Positions 13,812-14,040 of a stretch of DNA of 14,040 nucleotides are shown here, piece by piece. Below the pieces are notes generated by a model. It saw only the letters and a program-made list of their open reading frames with translations. It searched no databases and was not told the origin of the DNA. The number at the start of each line of letters is the position of its first letter. The first letter of the stretch is position 1. The translations under genes were made by a program, and so were the position numbers. Origin of the DNA: DASQTB01 sp035642095 (GTDB lineage Bacteria > Actinomycetota > UBA4738 > CALAEC01); contig DASQTB010000050.1 of assembly GCA_035642095.1 (NCBI GenBank), positions 1 to 14,040 on the forward strand, read 5' to 3'.

Positions 13812-14040
13812 TCACGGCGATAGGTAGTCACCTAGACGCGGGGCAGCCTCGTAGCGACCCACGTTCCCGGGGCTGCTGCCTTTCACGATTAATTGCTCAA
13901 GATTCCACCCGCCATCGACAGTCGTCCTAAAGGGAGATGGGGCGCCCCCGTCATTCAATTCCGCCGCAATCAGCCGCCCTGACGGGACGACCTCGATGTG
14001 CGGTACCGTTTGTCCTCCGATGCCCTCACCAAGGGTTGTA
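13812..14040 (-). CDS. C-terminal 75 residues of an unidentified, possibly Asp-box-containing protein (5' end beyond window)
   Basis: Reading from the right edge on the minus strand, one frame stays open for 75 codons to TGA at 13814-13812. The product reads like protein: IEVVPSGRLIAAELNDGG, TVDGGWNLEQLIV, then GRYEAAPRLGDYLSP. The first two segments recall sialidase-type beta-propeller (BNR/Asp-box) repeats, where TxDGG-x-x-W lies between strands and GDY often follows; here the W comes two residues early, so the match is imperfect. Codons include TTA (13890-13892), AAA, AAT, ATT and ACA, a less GC-rich usage than in the other genes. A hairpin follows the stop. It may be a recently acquired gene, a truncated remnant, or a chance open frame; the upstream part would settle this. 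Confidence 0.45.
   Translation of the reverse strand, partial: TTLGEGIGGQTVPHIEVVPSGRLIAAELNDGGAPSPFRTTVDGGWNLEQLIVKGSSPGNVGRYEAAPRLGDYLSP

Noticed and set aside
13559..13930. A 123-codon plus-strand frame in the right intergenic region
   Set aside because: Composition (R, S, C, Q rich) is not protein-like, no start signal is seen, and it conflicts with the more convincing minus-strand frame.
13939..13948. GGGGCGCCCC palindrome
   Set aside because: A 10-bp G/C palindrome inside an open frame is unremarkable in this composition.
1..14040. CRISPR array, transposase, phage genes, toxin-antitoxin or defence island
   Set aside because: No regularly spaced repeats, recombinase motifs or paired small toxin genes were found. 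AdnAB is a housekeeping repair enzyme here rather than evidence of a defence locus.

Overview
The window is high-GC DNA with GTG/TTG starts, stop-start overlaps and gene starts placed directly behind TANNNT-type -10 boxes. Its centre is an adjacent pair of UvrD-motor/RecB-nuclease genes with the architecture of actinobacterial AdnAB. Together these point to an Actinomycetota chromosome. The genus cannot be told from the sequence; a little-studied lineage is plausible because several genes have no recognisable family.

Layout. Positions 1-842 (minus) are the 5' part of a lipoprotein gene running off the left edge. It is divergent from a rightward cluster at 921-2974: a metallo-beta-lactamase-fold hydrolase with a C-terminal zinc ribbon, a 119-residue protein of unknown function, and a class I SAM-dependent methyltransferase. 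Positions 2993-3685 (minus) encode a single-pass membrane protein with a long disordered, charge-segregated tail. Divergent from it, 3769-10019 carries adnA and adnB, overlapping by 4 nt. Next come an enoyl-CoA hydratase/isomerase-family protein (10030-10776) and an AMP-forming acyl-CoA ligase (10773-12329), again overlapping by 4 nt. Convergent with the ligase is a site-2 protease (M50) with two CBS domains (12337-13446, minus). About 350 bases without a convincing gene follow. At the right edge is the end of a minus-strand reading frame (13812-14040) with lower GC and a weak resemblance to Asp-box beta-propeller proteins.

How the genes relate. AdnA and AdnB should form one helicase-nuclease that resects double-strand breaks. 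AdnB keeps canonical SF1 motifs, whereas AdnA has lost several, so the motors look unequal; both carry RecB-type nuclease centres and four-cysteine Fe-S patterns. The hydratase and ligase look like a small acyl-CoA module of unknown substrate. The M50 protease is an intramembrane protease whose CBS domains may sense nucleotides.

No mobile element, CRISPR array, tRNA or rRNA was recognised, and I see no clearly undescribed multi-gene system. The least explained items are the recurring -10/N7/start pattern, the mirrored 13-mer at the two starts flanking 3686-3768, the charge-block membrane protein, the zinc-ribbon hydrolase and the compositionally different right edge.
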